From assembly GCA_029256325.1 (NCBI GenBank), contig JAQSYD010000001.1, forward strand, positions 1-64,000: 64,000 nt of DNA, read 5' to 3'. Below are positions 43,792-52,482 of this stretch, piece by piece (the first letter of the stretch is position 1; each line of letters opens with the position of its first letter). Source of the DNA: Clostridia bacterium (lineage in GTDB: Bacteria > Bacillota > Clostridia > Lutisporales > Lutisporaceae). The translations under genes were made by a program, and so were the position numbers. The notes under the pieces were generated by a model, which was not told the origin of the DNA, searched no databases, and was given only the letters and a program-made list of their open reading frames with translations.

Positions 43792-44208
43792 ATGATCTTT
43801 AAGAAGAATAAGGGTTTTACTTTAATAGAGGTCATTATATCAATTGCTATTATTGCTGTCATTGGGGTTATTCTTACAAATTTTGTTTCAACCACAATCA
43901 AAGCAAGAAATATCAGTATTGAACGACTGCAGCTATTAGCTTCATGTACCAGCTATATGAATGAAATAAAATCAATGCAAGAAAGCTTTTCAAGCGTTTC
44001 TGATATAGAAGACCTGCTTGAAGCTATGGATTTTGAAAAAGGAACAACGGTCTTTAAAAAAGTAGAAAATACAAACATCAATATTAAGATAACCATCAAT
44101 CGAAATATGGACGTGCCAGGACTATATGAAATTATGGTAGTTGGTACATCACCTAATGTAAATGATATTTCTATTTCTTCTGTTATAAAAGGAGGCGGTT
44201 TGGATTGA
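43792..44208 (+). CDS. Type IV minor pilin (prepilin-type N-terminus)
   Basis: 138 residues. The prepilin leader MIFKKNKG precedes the cut site and hydrophobic helix FTLIEVIISIAIIAVIGVIL, with Glu5 in place. AAGGGG lies 8 bases before the ATG. The globular part is short and has no cysteines. It is the first gene of a three-gene plus-strand unit. Confidence 0.88.
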   Translation: MIFKKNKGFTLIEVIISIAIIAVIGVILTNFVSTTIKARNISIERLQLLASCTSYMNEIKSMQESFSSVSDIEDLLEAMDFEKGTTVFKKVENTNINIKITINRNMDVPGLYEIMVVGTSPNVNDISISSVIKGGGLD

Positions 44209-45335
44209 TGAAAAGAAAACCTTTCAATACAAAAGGCCTGACATTAATAGAATTAATATTAACGTTAGCTTTATTTGGATTGATTACTATGATTGTATAT
44301 CCCATGCTGGGCTTCACTTATAGAACAACAAATATACAATTAAAGGAATCGAATCAGAGAAATGAGGTAAGAGTAGTTTCAAACCACCTAAAGAATGATA
44401 TTGAATATTCAAATGCTATTGACGTTGTTGATCCCAATACACTTGAAATTATCAACAGCAAGGGTGAACAGATCTCTTACTATATGAAAGACAATGGCGG
44501 TCCCGACAGCTATTTAGTAAGAGAAAGTGATACAACTACAGCGTTTAAAGACATCACCGGCATTGAATTTGAACTATTGAATAATCATCTTGTTGATGCC
44601 AAACTTTTTACCGATGTAGCCAACGGTAAGTTTACAGCATTTAAAATATACCGGTGGAATATGAAAATAGAAAATCCAAATAGCCCCATAGATCTAAAAG
44701 AATATATTATATCCAACAGTGTTTTTGTATTTGTAAATCAAATTGAAGTTTTCGGCACCCCCTATATCTATGGTGATAATGCCACTGCAATTTTTAGAAA
44801 TGGCTTAGAAATTACCGGAGGCGAAATTAGCAATAGTTACATATATGTTGACGGTGATGTTTCGCTGAAAGGAAATGCCACTTTGGGTAATTCAGACGAA
44901 ACAAGTATGATCTATGTTTCCGGTGAGATTAAAGGCAGCGGTAATACAAATATATATGGTGAGGTTCTAACCGGTGAAGAATTTGAGTTTCCGAAAATTA
45001 AAATACCACCTTTGAAGGCTACCAGTTGGTATATAGAAAATGGATATTCCCCAAATACAGAGCCGACAGATAGCATGAAATTTTTCGGAGATAATATTAT
45101 TATTGATGAGGATGCCTCTGATGTGATCATCGTCAGCAATTCAACCAATAAGGACGAGGTTAGTATCAGAATTAGAAATAAAATAGATGTAAGCGGAATT
45201 TTATTTGCACCGGGAAGCATCGTAGAAATCGATGATGCCACTTTCAGAGGCTTAATCATCGCCAAAAGTGTGCACCTGAAAAATAAGGCAGACGTAACCT
45301 TTGAAATGGTAGAAATGGACGATCTTCCATTTTAG
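44208..45335 (+). CDS. Minor pilin with repetitive beta-rich C-terminal domain
   Basis: 375 residues. The N-terminus GLTLIELILTLALFGLITM is a prepilin helix. The C-terminal half (about 185-375) consists of short strands with Gly, Asn and Asp turns, including GLEITGGEISNSYIYVDGDV, GEIKGSGNTNIYGEVL and VSGILFAPGSIVEIDDATF. This resembles the polymer-forming or beta-helix domains seen on some PilX/bactofilin-like proteins. The ATG shares one base with the stop of the gene before; a TTG one codon earlier is possible. Confidence 0.82.
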   Translation: MKRKPFNTKGLTLIELILTLALFGLITMIVYPMLGFTYRTTNIQLKESNQRNEVRVVSNHLKNDIEYSNAIDVVDPNTLEIINSKGEQISYYMKDNGGPDSYLVRESDTTTAFKDITGIEFELLNNHLVDAKLFTDVANGKFTAFKIYRWNMKIENPNSPIDLKEYIISNSVFVFVNQIEVFGTPYIYGDNATAIFRNGLEITGGEISNSYIYVDGDVSLKGNATLGNSDETSMIYVSGEIKGSGNTNIYGEVLTGEEFEFPKIKIPPLKATSWYIENGYSPNTEPTDSMKFFGDNIIIDEDASDVIIVSNSTNKDEVSIRIRNKIDVSGILFAPGSIVEIDDATFRGLIIAKSVHLKNKADVTFEMVEMDDLPF

Positions 45336-45358
45336 CATGAAACTTTGTGAGGTGTTCT

Positions 45359-45760
45359 ATGAAGTATCTTAGGAATAATAAAGGCGGAACTTTGATGATA
45401 ACAATCATCCTATTAATGATTGTTACAGTTTTAGGCGCAGCAATGTTATTTTCTGTTGTCAGGGAGCTGCAAATCAATCGAGCGTTAGAAGACAGGACCA
45501 TTGCCAGATATTTAGCGCAGTCAGGCATAGACCATGCATTGTATGTGGTTGAGACTGAATATGAATCACTGGAATTTCCTTATGTGAAAGAGGTTGTATT
45601 GATCAATGACAGCAGAATATATAAATTTGTTATAGATGAAGATGAATCGGATATTACCATACGCTCTACCGGTACAGTCGAAATCGATGGGAAGATGAAA
45701 AGAAAAGTAACAATGGATGCAACTATACAAGAAGATGGACAAGTCATTATTGAGGAATAG
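45359..45760 (+). CDS. PilX-like minor pilin protein
   Basis: 133 residues from the ATG at 45359 (GTGAGGTG site). The N-terminus NNKGGTLMITIILLMIVTVLGAAMLF is prepilin-like but lacks the Phe-Thr-Leu-Ile-Glu consensus: Gly-Thr at the cut site and no Glu5. The remainder is beta-rich and charged. The position after two pilins and its helix make a PilX-type tip protein the best guess. Confidence 0.75.
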   Translation: MKYLRNNKGGTLMITIILLMIVTVLGAAMLFSVVRELQINRALEDRTIARYLAQSGIDHALYVVETEYESLEFPYVKEVVLINDSRIYKFVIDEDESDITIRSTGTVEIDGKMKRKVTMDATIQEDGQVIIEE

Positions 45761-45764
45761 TTTG

Positions 45765-45789
45765 ATGCTTTCGAATGAGAGCATTTTTT
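45765..45789 (+). terminator. Terminator of the minor pilin operon
   Basis: ATGCTTTC (45765-45772), GAAT loop, GAGAGCAT (45777-45784), 8 bp with one G-U pair, then TTTTT. Confidence 0.85.
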
Positions 45790-45801
45790 ATTATTGGAAA
45801 G

Positions 45802-45832
45802 AAAAAATAGTCAATCACTAAGATTGACTATT
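45802..45832 (-). terminator. Terminator of pilA
   Basis: A perfect 11-bp stem, AATAGTCAATC (45806-45816) with its complement at 45822-45832, followed by a T-run on the minus strand, 19 bases after the pilA stop. The two operons end face to face with separate terminators 12 bases apart. Confidence 0.92.
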
Positions 45833-45850
45833 AAGTATATCGAATTCAAG

Positions 45851-46234
45851 TTAAGGTACATATGTTACATCTGTAATTCTATTTGAATTAATAACAAATC
45901 TAAAATTACCCAAATCATTAGCTGTAATTGTAGTACTTGTTGGAAGCAAGTCTTTTCCAATTAAATATGTTACCACAGCGTTTATTTGTGCTTGAGTAGG
46001 TGTAAGATTACCATTTGCTGCTGTTAAAGTAGGATAATCTCCTGTACTTGCAAAATCAACTTGAATAGCATTCTGTAGAAGTTTTGCGTTTGCCTCATCA
46101 GCTCTTGCCTCAGCATTATCAGAAAACCCGCTAAATTTTGGTAATGCAATTGCAGAAATGATTCCAATGATTGCTATAACCAAAATTAACTCAATGAGTG
46201 TAAAGCCCTTCTTATTTTTCAACATTTTTCTCAT
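45851..46234 (-). CDS. pilA: Major type IV pilin
   Basis: 127 residues. The prepilin leader MRKMLKNKKG precedes FTLIELILVIAIIGIISAIA with Glu5. The globular domain is short and has no cysteine pair. AAGGGGGGTG is a strong site. It is the last gene of pilB-pilT-pilC-pilA. Its short size and consensus leader support major pilin rather than pseudopilin. Confidence 0.93.
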   Translation of the reverse strand: MRKMLKNKKGFTLIELILVIAIIGIISAIALPKFSGFSDNAEARADEANAKLLQNAIQVDFASTGDYPTLTAANGNLTPTQAQINAVVTYLIGKDLLPTSTTITANDLGNFRFVINSNRITDVTYVP

Positions 46235-46270
46235 ATTTTCACCCCCCTTAAATTGATATTATATCATAAG

Positions 46271-47482
46271 TTATATTGAAATAGTACTCATCATGTCGAA
46301 TAATGGCAAAATTATAGATGCGACAATGGAGCCTATTACAAAAACCATGATAACAAGCATGAGTGGTTCAACCAGCTTCGTCATTGCCTCCAGGGCAGTT
46401 TCAGCCTCATCATCGTAGTAATTGGCGGTCTTATCCAGTATTTCATCTATAGAACCTGATTCCTCCCCTATGGTCAGCATGGAAATAAACATTGGAGGAA
46501 ACAGATTCATCTTTTTAATGGGTACTGATAAAAGCACCCCTCTTTTCACATCTTCTTTGGCTTTGTTCAAACCCTCTTCTACCACCTTGTTGTTGACAAT
46601 CTTTCCTACGATATCCAGTGCTTGAAGTAAAGGCAGACCACTGGACAGCAATGTGGAAAGCGTTCTGGAAAATCTAGAGGTTATAATCTTTTGATTTAAT
46701 CCTTTTATAATAGGAATTTTAAACTTTAAACCATCTAAAATGTATTTAACCTTAGGAAATCTCACAAGTGCAGTAACTAGTGCAATAAATCCAACAGCCA
46801 TGCCTGCAGCCAAATACCAATAATTTGTTAGAAATGCGCTTACAGCCAATAGTATCCTTGTTGGCAAAGGAAGTGCTATGCCGCTGCTTTCAAACATGCC
46901 GGTAAAACTAGGTAAAACAAATATAAGCAGGAATATGACCACGACCACTGCGACAATTGCCAGTATGATTGGGTAAACCATAGCATTTTTGACTTTATTG
47001 ATGATTTTGGATTCTTTCTCGTAGTGAACTGCCATTCTGTTGAGTATCACATCCAGATTACCGCTGGCTTCACCAGCCACCACCATATTGATCAGCAGTT
47101 CGGGAAAAACATCGCTATATTTTTGCATTGCTTCTGATAGCGTCAAACCCTGCTGCACCTTTTCGTATACTTGGCTGATGGCAGCCTTAAAGCTTTTGCT
47201 TTCTGTTTGCTGTCTTAAAATATCCAGACAGGATATTAGGCTTACCCCAGCCTGCAGCATGGTATGAAACTGTCGGCAGAATACTGCAATATTTTTGACA
47301 GATACTTTAGTAAAAAGCTTATTCAGTTCGATTTCCTTGCTTGTGCTCTGCTCTTTTATTTGAATCGGAAAATGATGATTCTGTCTTAACATGACCAGTA
47401 CATCATCCTTAGAATTTGCTTCATATACGCCTTTTACGGTATTGCCTTCCGGCGCTATCGCTTTATATTTGTATCTGGCCAT
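46271..47482 (-). CDS. pilC: Type IV pilus inner-membrane platform protein PilC
   Basis: GspF-type polytopic protein, 403 residues, with two homologous repeats: FCRQFHTMLQAGVSLISCLDIL and RFSRTLSTLLSSGLPLLQALDIV. Hydrophobic segments lie at about 165-190, 210-235 and 375-395. It follows pilT by 37 bases. Confidence 0.95.
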   Translation of the reverse strand: MARYKYKAIAPEGNTVKGVYEANSKDDVLVMLRQNHHFPIQIKEQSTSKEIELNKLFTKVSVKNIAVFCRQFHTMLQAGVSLISCLDILRQQTESKSFKAAISQVYEKVQQGLTLSEAMQKYSDVFPELLINMVVAGEASGNLDVILNRMAVHYEKESKIINKVKNAMVYPIILAIVAVVVVIFLLIFVLPSFTGMFESSGIALPLPTRILLAVSAFLTNYWYLAAGMAVGFIALVTALVRFPKVKYILDGLKFKIPIIKGLNQKIITSRFSRTLSTLLSSGLPLLQALDIVGKIVNNKVVEEGLNKAKEDVKRGVLLSVPIKKMNLFPPMFISMLTIGEESGSIDEILDKTANYYDDEAETALEAMTKLVEPLMLVIMVFVIGSIVASIILPLFDMMSTISI

Positions 47483-47519
47483 AAATTCACATCCTGTATG
47501 AAATATTAATATTAATTAT

Positions 47520-48578
47520 TTAGCTTCCCCCCATAAACCTTTCCAGCATTTCTCTGTCAACGCTGTTCTCCAGGGCGGTTTGTCTGCTGATTTGAAGCTG
47601 CTTGCACAGCTGGCTCAAGGAATAATCCATACTCTGCATCCCAAGCTTGCTGCCAGTTTGAATCATGTTTTGTATTTGAAAGGATTTACCCTCTCTAATC
47701 AAGTTCTTAACGGCGGTATTGGCAATCATGATTTCATGAGCCGCAACTCTTCTGTTTCCCTCAACAGTGGGCGTGAGCTGCTGTGATATGATAGCTTCCA
47801 ATACGGATGCCAGTTGTACTCTGATCTGCTCCTGTTGATGCGGTGGAAATACATCTATTACCCTATCGATGGTCTTGGCTGCACCAATGGTGTGAAGCGT
47901 TGATAAAACCAAATGTCCAGTTTCAGCTGCTGTTAGGGCAATGCTTATTGTTTCAAGGTCTCGCATTTCACCCACTAAGACGACATCCGGATCTTGTCTT
48001 AATGCTGCCCGCAAAGCATTCCCAAAGCTTTGTGTGTCATTACCGATTTCTCTTTGATTTATTATGCTTTGATTGTGCTTATGCAGGTACTCGATTGGAT
48101 CCTCCAGTGTCAATATATGACACTGCCTATTCTTATTAATGAAATCAAGCATAGAGGCAAGTGTCGTTGTCTTCCCGCTGCCAGTAGGACCTGTAACAAG
48201 AATCAAACCCCTTTGCTTCATGGCAAGATCCTTCAGTATAGGAGGCAGTCCCAGCTCTTCCATAGAAGGAATTCTTGAGGAAATCATCCTTATGGCCATT
48301 GCATAGCTCTCTCTTTGCTTATAGGCATTTACTCTGAAACGACCGGAAATTGAGCTTGTATATGCAAAGTCCAATTCTCCCAAGCAGTTAAGATGAGCCA
48401 GCTGATTGGCTGTAAGAAACTGCTCTGTAAGAGCCTTGGTATCATCACAGCTTAATATCTCCTCACCTATTCTATGAAGCTTGCCGTTTATACGCATTGT
48501 AGGCCAGGTACCTGCAGTTAAATGCAAATCTGAAGCCTTTTGTAAAACGGCTTTATCTAGCAGTTCAAATATATTCAT
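47520..48578 (-). CDS. pilT: Twitching motility retraction ATPase PilT
   Basis: Hexameric ATPase for pilus retraction. 352 residues. Walker A GPTGSGKTTTLASML near 128-142, Asp box LEDPIEYLH, Walker B DPDVVLVGEMRDLETI, and His box HLVLSTLHT. The C-terminal AIRMISSRIP-like N-domain is conserved. The presence of both pilB and pilT suggests real twitching, not a secretion pseudopilus. Confidence 0.95.
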   Translation of the reverse strand: MNIFELLDKAVLQKASDLHLTAGTWPTMRINGKLHRIGEEILSCDDTKALTEQFLTANQLAHLNCLGELDFAYTSSISGRFRVNAYKQRESYAMAIRMISSRIPSMEELGLPPILKDLAMKQRGLILVTGPTGSGKTTTLASMLDFINKNRQCHILTLEDPIEYLHKHNQSIINQREIGNDTQSFGNALRAALRQDPDVVLVGEMRDLETISIALTAAETGHLVLSTLHTIGAAKTIDRVIDVFPPHQQEQIRVQLASVLEAIISQQLTPTVEGNRRVAAHEIMIANTAVKNLIREGKSFQIQNMIQTGSKLGMQSMDYSLSQLCKQLQISRQTALENSVDREMLERFMGGS

Positions 48579-48589
48579 CCATACACCAC

Positions 48590-50266
48590 CTAATCCAAGC
48601 TGTAAGTCACTCTAATCATTTCTTCTACTGTTGTAACCCCTGACAAAACAAGCTTCTTACAGCTTTCTCTCAATGTTACAGTACCGTTTGCTGCTGCTGC
48701 TGATCTTATATCGTCAATACTCGCTTTTTTATCTATCAAAACTCTAATATCCTTATTCACAGGCATGACTTCATGTATGGCTGTTCTTCCTTTGTAACCG
48801 GAGCCATTGCATACACTGCAGCCTCTACCCTTGTAAATCACTGCATGGTCCTCATTTAATATCTGTTTTTCAAAGCTGTCTGCTTCATAGGTGGACTTGC
48901 AGTGGTTGCATATTTTGCGAACCAGTCTTTGCGCCACTACACCTACGACCGATGAAGAAACCAAATAAGGCTCAATGCCCATATCTACCAGTCTGGTAAC
49001 CGTTGAGGAGGCATCATTTGTATGCATGGTACTCAACACCAGATGCCCCGTAATAGATGCTCTCACAGCGATTTGAGCTGTTTCTGCATCCCTTATTTCA
49101 CCCACCATGATGATATCAGGATCCTGTCTTAATATGGAACGAAGTCCATTGGCAAAGGTCATTCCTGCCTTGGGGTTTACCTGAACTTGGTTGATGCCCT
49201 CCAAGCGATATTCAACAGGATCTTCTATGGTAATGATGTTGGTTCTTACATGATTCAGTTCCTTCAATAATGCGTACAATGTCGTGCTCTTACCACTGCC
49301 GGTAGGACCTGTAACCAGAATGATTCCATTGGGGTTCTTAATAAGCTTGTCCAAAAGCTCAAGATTGCTTTGGCTAAATCCAAGTTGAGTTTTTGTTGCA
49401 AGAAAATTCTCTCTATCTAATAAGCGTATTACTACCTTCTCGCCAAAAACAGTAGGAATGGAGGAAATACGCATGTCAATTTCCCTGCCGTCTACCTGCA
49501 GTTCAATTCGTCCGTCTTGCGGCAGTCTTTTTTCAGCTATATCCATCTTAGCCATGATCTTAATTCTGGTTACGATAGCTGAATGTGCTGATTTTTCTGG
49601 AGTCATAACCTCTTGCAAATCACCATCGATTCTGAATCTGATTCGTATATTGTTTTCTGCCGGTTCTATATGAATATCGCTGGCTTTTTGCTTAACCGCT
49701 TGACTTATAATTGAATTAATCAGCCTTACAACTGGAGCATTTTCTGTTTCACTCATGCTATCTTCTAAAAGCTCTGTTATAACACCGGTATCATACTGTC
49801 GTTTAAATTCCTCTATGGCCTTTTCAGCTCTCTGCTTTCCGTAATATCTCTCAATCGCATTTATGATAGCCATGCGACTGGAAGTCACTGGCTCTACGTC
49901 AAGTCCGGTTGCTATGCTGACGTCATCTCTTGCAAAAATATTCAGAGGATCTGTCATAGCCACAATAAGTCTATTATTTTCCTTCTTTACGGGTATTAAC
50001 GTATGCCTTCTTGCAAGACTTTCGTTAATTAACTTAGGGATTTCGGGATCTATATAAATTTTGCTGATATCAGTATAAGCAATGCCTAATTGCAGCTCTA
50101 AAGCCTTTATCATGTCGGCTTCTGAAATGATGGCATCATCAATAAGCATTTCCCCCAGCTTCTTACCTGTGGCCTTTTGCTTATTCAAAGCCTCCTTCAA
50201 CTGCTCCATTGTTAGAAGACCGGCATCAACCAGTATGTCTCCCAATCTTTTATTTCTATTTAACAT
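48590..50266 (-). CDS. pilB: Type IV pilus assembly ATPase PilB
   Basis: Extension ATPase of 558 residues. The N-terminal GspE_N domain (LGDILVDAGLLTMEQLKEAL) starts at residue 8. Walker A is GPTGSGKSTTLYAL, Walker B is DPDIIMVGEIRDAETAQ. The zinc tetracysteine is ICNHCKS with GCSVCNGSG. It is the first gene of the pilB-pilT-pilC-pilA unit. I see no clear promoter in the 200 bases upstream. Confidence 0.96.
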   Translation of the reverse strand: MLNRNKRLGDILVDAGLLTMEQLKEALNKQKATGKKLGEMLIDDAIISEADMIKALELQLGIAYTDISKIYIDPEIPKLINESLARRHTLIPVKKENNRLIVAMTDPLNIFARDDVSIATGLDVEPVTSSRMAIINAIERYYGKQRAEKAIEEFKRQYDTGVITELLEDSMSETENAPVVRLINSIISQAVKQKASDIHIEPAENNIRIRFRIDGDLQEVMTPEKSAHSAIVTRIKIMAKMDIAEKRLPQDGRIELQVDGREIDMRISSIPTVFGEKVVIRLLDRENFLATKTQLGFSQSNLELLDKLIKNPNGIILVTGPTGSGKSTTLYALLKELNHVRTNIITIEDPVEYRLEGINQVQVNPKAGMTFANGLRSILRQDPDIIMVGEIRDAETAQIAVRASITGHLVLSTMHTNDASSTVTRLVDMGIEPYLVSSSVVGVVAQRLVRKICNHCKSTYEADSFEKQILNEDHAVIYKGRGCSVCNGSGYKGRTAIHEVMPVNKDIRVLIDKKASIDDIRSAAAANGTVTLRESCKKLVLSGVTTVEEMIRVTYSLD

Positions 50267-50424
50267 ATCTACACCCTTACCATATCATTAAATTTATGAT
50301 CTATTGGAATACCTTTATTGACTAATTATTTTATTTCATAAAATCGTTAATTTTATATAATTCTCTTTATATTGCTTTATTCCTGCTAAATCGACAGACT
50401 TTTAGAAAAATATAAAAACCCTGT

Positions 50425-50475
50425 AGAAAAAAGAATAAAGCTGACAAAATCAGATGTCTTGTCAGCTTTATTCTT
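50425..50475 (-). terminator. Terminator of the YqeG-type phosphatase gene
   Basis: A perfect 17-bp stem (50431-50447 and 50459-50475, core AAAGCTGACAA) with a T tail on the minus strand. It includes the stop codon of the gene. This is the longest terminator stem in the window. Confidence 0.95.
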
Positions 50476-50980
50476 TATTATTTTTCAATGAGTCCTTATA
50501 TTTTTTTAATACCATTTTTTCAATCTGCCTTACAAACCTTGTCCATAAAAACTCTTTACTGCTTAAGGGTACAACAAGTATCGTAAAAAGCTCCAATCTA
50601 TTGCCCCCTAGGATATCTGTAAAGATTTGATCACCGATAACCGCAGTGTTCTGGGGGTCGGTACCTAAAAGCTTTATGGCCTTACGGAAGGCGGCCCTGC
50701 TGGGTTTTGCTGCATTATGTACTGCCGGAAGCTTTAACTCCCTATTAAACATAGCCACTCTATTCTTAGTTCCATTAGAAAGTATACATAGCTTAAAGCC
50801 AGCTTTAACGAGCTTATTTACCAATTCAATAACCTTCTCATCTGCAAATTTCTCAGACCAAGGAACAAGTGTATTGTCAATATCAATAATGATACCTTCA
50901 ATGGAATTCTTCTTCAGTACTTCAATTTCCAGTTCATAAGGAGAGTTCACGTGTAATTTTGGAATAAGATTGTTTCTCAT
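50468..50980 (-). CDS. YqeG-family HAD phosphatase
   Basis: HAD-superfamily IIIA protein of 170 residues. The nucleophile motif is DIDNTLVPW, and motif IV is VIGDQIFTDILGGNR. The start is ambiguous among three in-frame ATGs; 50980 best fits the GAGGT site. YqeG proteins resemble phosphatidylglycerophosphatase, but the role here is unproven. Confidence 0.9.
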   Translation of the reverse strand: MRNNLIPKLHVNSPYELEIEVLKKNSIEGIIIDIDNTLVPWSEKFADEKVIELVNKLVKAGFKLCILSNGTKNRVAMFNRELKLPAVHNAAKPSRAAFRKAIKLLGTDPQNTAVIGDQIFTDILGGNRLELFTILVVPLSSKEFLWTRFVRQIEKMVLKKYKDSLKNNKE

Positions 50981-51080
50981 CATATACCTCAATTTTCTCA
51001 TATATTGAATATTATACCTTTTAAAGTATAAAAAGGCTACTATGAATGAGCAGTAAATCTAACATAGACAGAAGAAACCA

Positions 51081-51788
51081 TTAATAATTCTCATTATACA
51101 AAGCTCTATACAGCTTTTTGATTGCTCTTTTTTCAATGCGGGAAACATAGGATCGCGAGATGCCCAGCATTTCTGCAATCTCTCTTTGAGTTTTTACCAT
51201 TCCGCTGGACAGTCCATAGCGCAGTTCAATGACAACCTTTTCGCGCTTTTTCAAAATCTTTTCCATCTTCTGATATAGCTTTTTAATCTGCATCTTTAGT
51301 TCAACCTCATCTAGAATAACGTCACTGTCACTTCCTAAAATATCAATCAGACTGATTTCATTGCCTTCTTTGTCTATGCCGATTGGATCGTGAAGCGATA
51401 CCTCTGTTTTGGTTTTTTTGGAGGCTCTGATTGTCATAAGTATTTCATTTTCAATACATCTTGCTGCATAGGTTGCAAGACGGGTACCCTTCGAATCATC
51501 AAAGGTGATGATTGCTTTTATTAAACCTATGGTACCAATGGATATCAAATCATCAATTTCTCTACCCGCATTGGAATATTTCTTGACAATGTGAGCAACC
51601 AATCTCAAATTGCGTTCCACTAGTATATTTTTAGCATCCTCATTGCCCTTTCTGTACTCTTCAAGGTAGTACTGCTCTTCTTCAGCATTTAGCGGCTGCG
51701 GAAACGAATTTACATTTTGGATATAGCCAAAAATCAGCAGTAAATCCTTAATTGTAGCTGCAACTATTGATGTAAGGAAAAGCAACAT
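51081..51788 (-). CDS. sigK: Late mother-cell sigma factor K, pro-form, uninterrupted
   Basis: Sporulation sigma factor directing spore coat and maturation genes. The first 20 residues or so (MLLFLTSIVAATIKDLLLIF) form the hydrophobic pro-sequence removed by proteolysis. Then NSFPQPLNAEEE, region 2 (NLRLVAHIVKKY, DLISIGTIGLIKAI) and region 4 with HTH (TQREIAEMLGISRSYVSRIEKRAI). Length is 235 residues in one frame, with no skin-type insertion. The region between 51790 and 51860 has a sigma-E-type promoter. Confidence 0.96.
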   Translation of the reverse strand: MLLFLTSIVAATIKDLLLIFGYIQNVNSFPQPLNAEEEQYYLEEYRKGNEDAKNILVERNLRLVAHIVKKYSNAGREIDDLISIGTIGLIKAIITFDDSKGTRLATYAARCIENEILMTIRASKKTKTEVSLHDPIGIDKEGNEISLIDILGSDSDVILDEVELKMQIKKLYQKMEKILKKREKVVIELRYGLSSGMVKTQREIAEMLGISRSYVSRIEKRAIKKLYRALYNENY

Positions 51789-51820
51789 GTACGCACACCT
51801 CCTATTTTATGTCACCTTAG

Positions 51821-51849
51821 ATAATATGAAAAAAAAGAGGAGAATGTGC
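51821..51849 (-). promoter_or_regulatory. Sigma-E-type promoter of sigK
   Basis: The -35 GCACATT (51843-51849, 6 of 7), a 14-base spacer and the -10 CATATTAT (51821-51828, 6 of 8). The ATG is 33 bases beyond. Fits mother-cell expression, as known for sigK. Confidence 0.6.
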
Positions 51850-51867
51850 ATGTATCATTCTAATTAA

Positions 51868-51898
51868 TATAAAAAAGAAGGTTTTATGAACCTTCTTT
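51868..51898 (-). terminator. Terminator of mgsA
   Basis: AAAGAAGGTT (51874-51883), TTATG loop area, AACCTTCTTT (51889-51898), followed on the minus strand by TTTTTT. Confidence 0.9.
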
Positions 51899-51899
51899 A

Positions 51900-52352
51900 C
51901 TAAAAATTATCTTTTCTTATTCTATTATAATAGTTTACAATATTACGCTGATATTCCTCCTGCATAATGCTGGAGCTTAATATAAAATCTGCTGTAGATT
52001 GGTTCATCGCAACAGGTATGTCATACAGAACCGCTATGCGCAGCAATGCTTTTACATCAGGATCATGGGGTTGAGAGGTCAATGGGTCCCAAAAAAATAT
52101 CATGAAATCTACTTCTCCATTTACAATGGATGCTCCAATTTGTTGGTCTCCTCCCATTGGTCCACTTAAAAAAGCTTTTATTTCCAGACCTGTTTCTTCA
52201 TGAATAAGTCTTGCTGTGGTGCCAGTACCACATAAATAGTGTTTTTCCAGCAACTCTTTATTTTTCTTGATCCATTCTATTAAATCATGCTTTCTGTAAT
52301 CATGTGCAACAAGAGCAATTTGCTTTCGTTTGCTTATTTTATATTCATCCAA
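51900..52352 (-). CDS. mgsA: Methylglyoxal synthase
   Basis: Converts dihydroxyacetone phosphate to methylglyoxal. Phosphate-binding and catalytic motifs GTGTT, FLSGPMGGDQQIGA and DFMIFFWDPLT are visible. I favour the TTG start at 52352 (AAGGGGC 8 bases upstream, 150 residues) over the TTG at 52370, which would place the site inside the gene. An out-of-frame ATG lies nearby. The gene is a single transcription unit with its own terminator. Confidence 0.92.
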   Translation of the reverse strand: MDEYKISKRKQIALVAHDYRKHDLIEWIKKNKELLEKHYLCGTGTTARLIHEETGLEIKAFLSGPMGGDQQIGASIVNGEVDFMIFFWDPLTSQPHDPDVKALLRIAVLYDIPVAMNQSTADFILSSSIMQEEYQRNIVNYYNRIRKDNF

Positions 52353-52456
52353 ATTAAAAGCCCCTTTCAAAGTGCTGATTTATATACTAATATATACAGC
52401 AAAGATCACAAATCTCCTTTATTTTTCTTGTAAAAATTATGTTAATCTATTTGCAT

Positions 52457-52482
52457 GGAAAATCCCTATTGTCCGAGGGATT
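52457..52482 (-). terminator. Terminator of the PBP4b-like gene
   Basis: AATCCCT (52461-52467) pairs with AGGGATT (52476-52482), followed by TTTT on the minus strand. It overlaps the stop codon. Confidence 0.65.

Noticed and set aside
50267-50467. Possible c-di-GMP riboswitch upstream of pilB
   Set aside because: No GEMM consensus is visible. Only a weak TGTCGAT near 50388 resembles a Spo0A box, with one mismatch.
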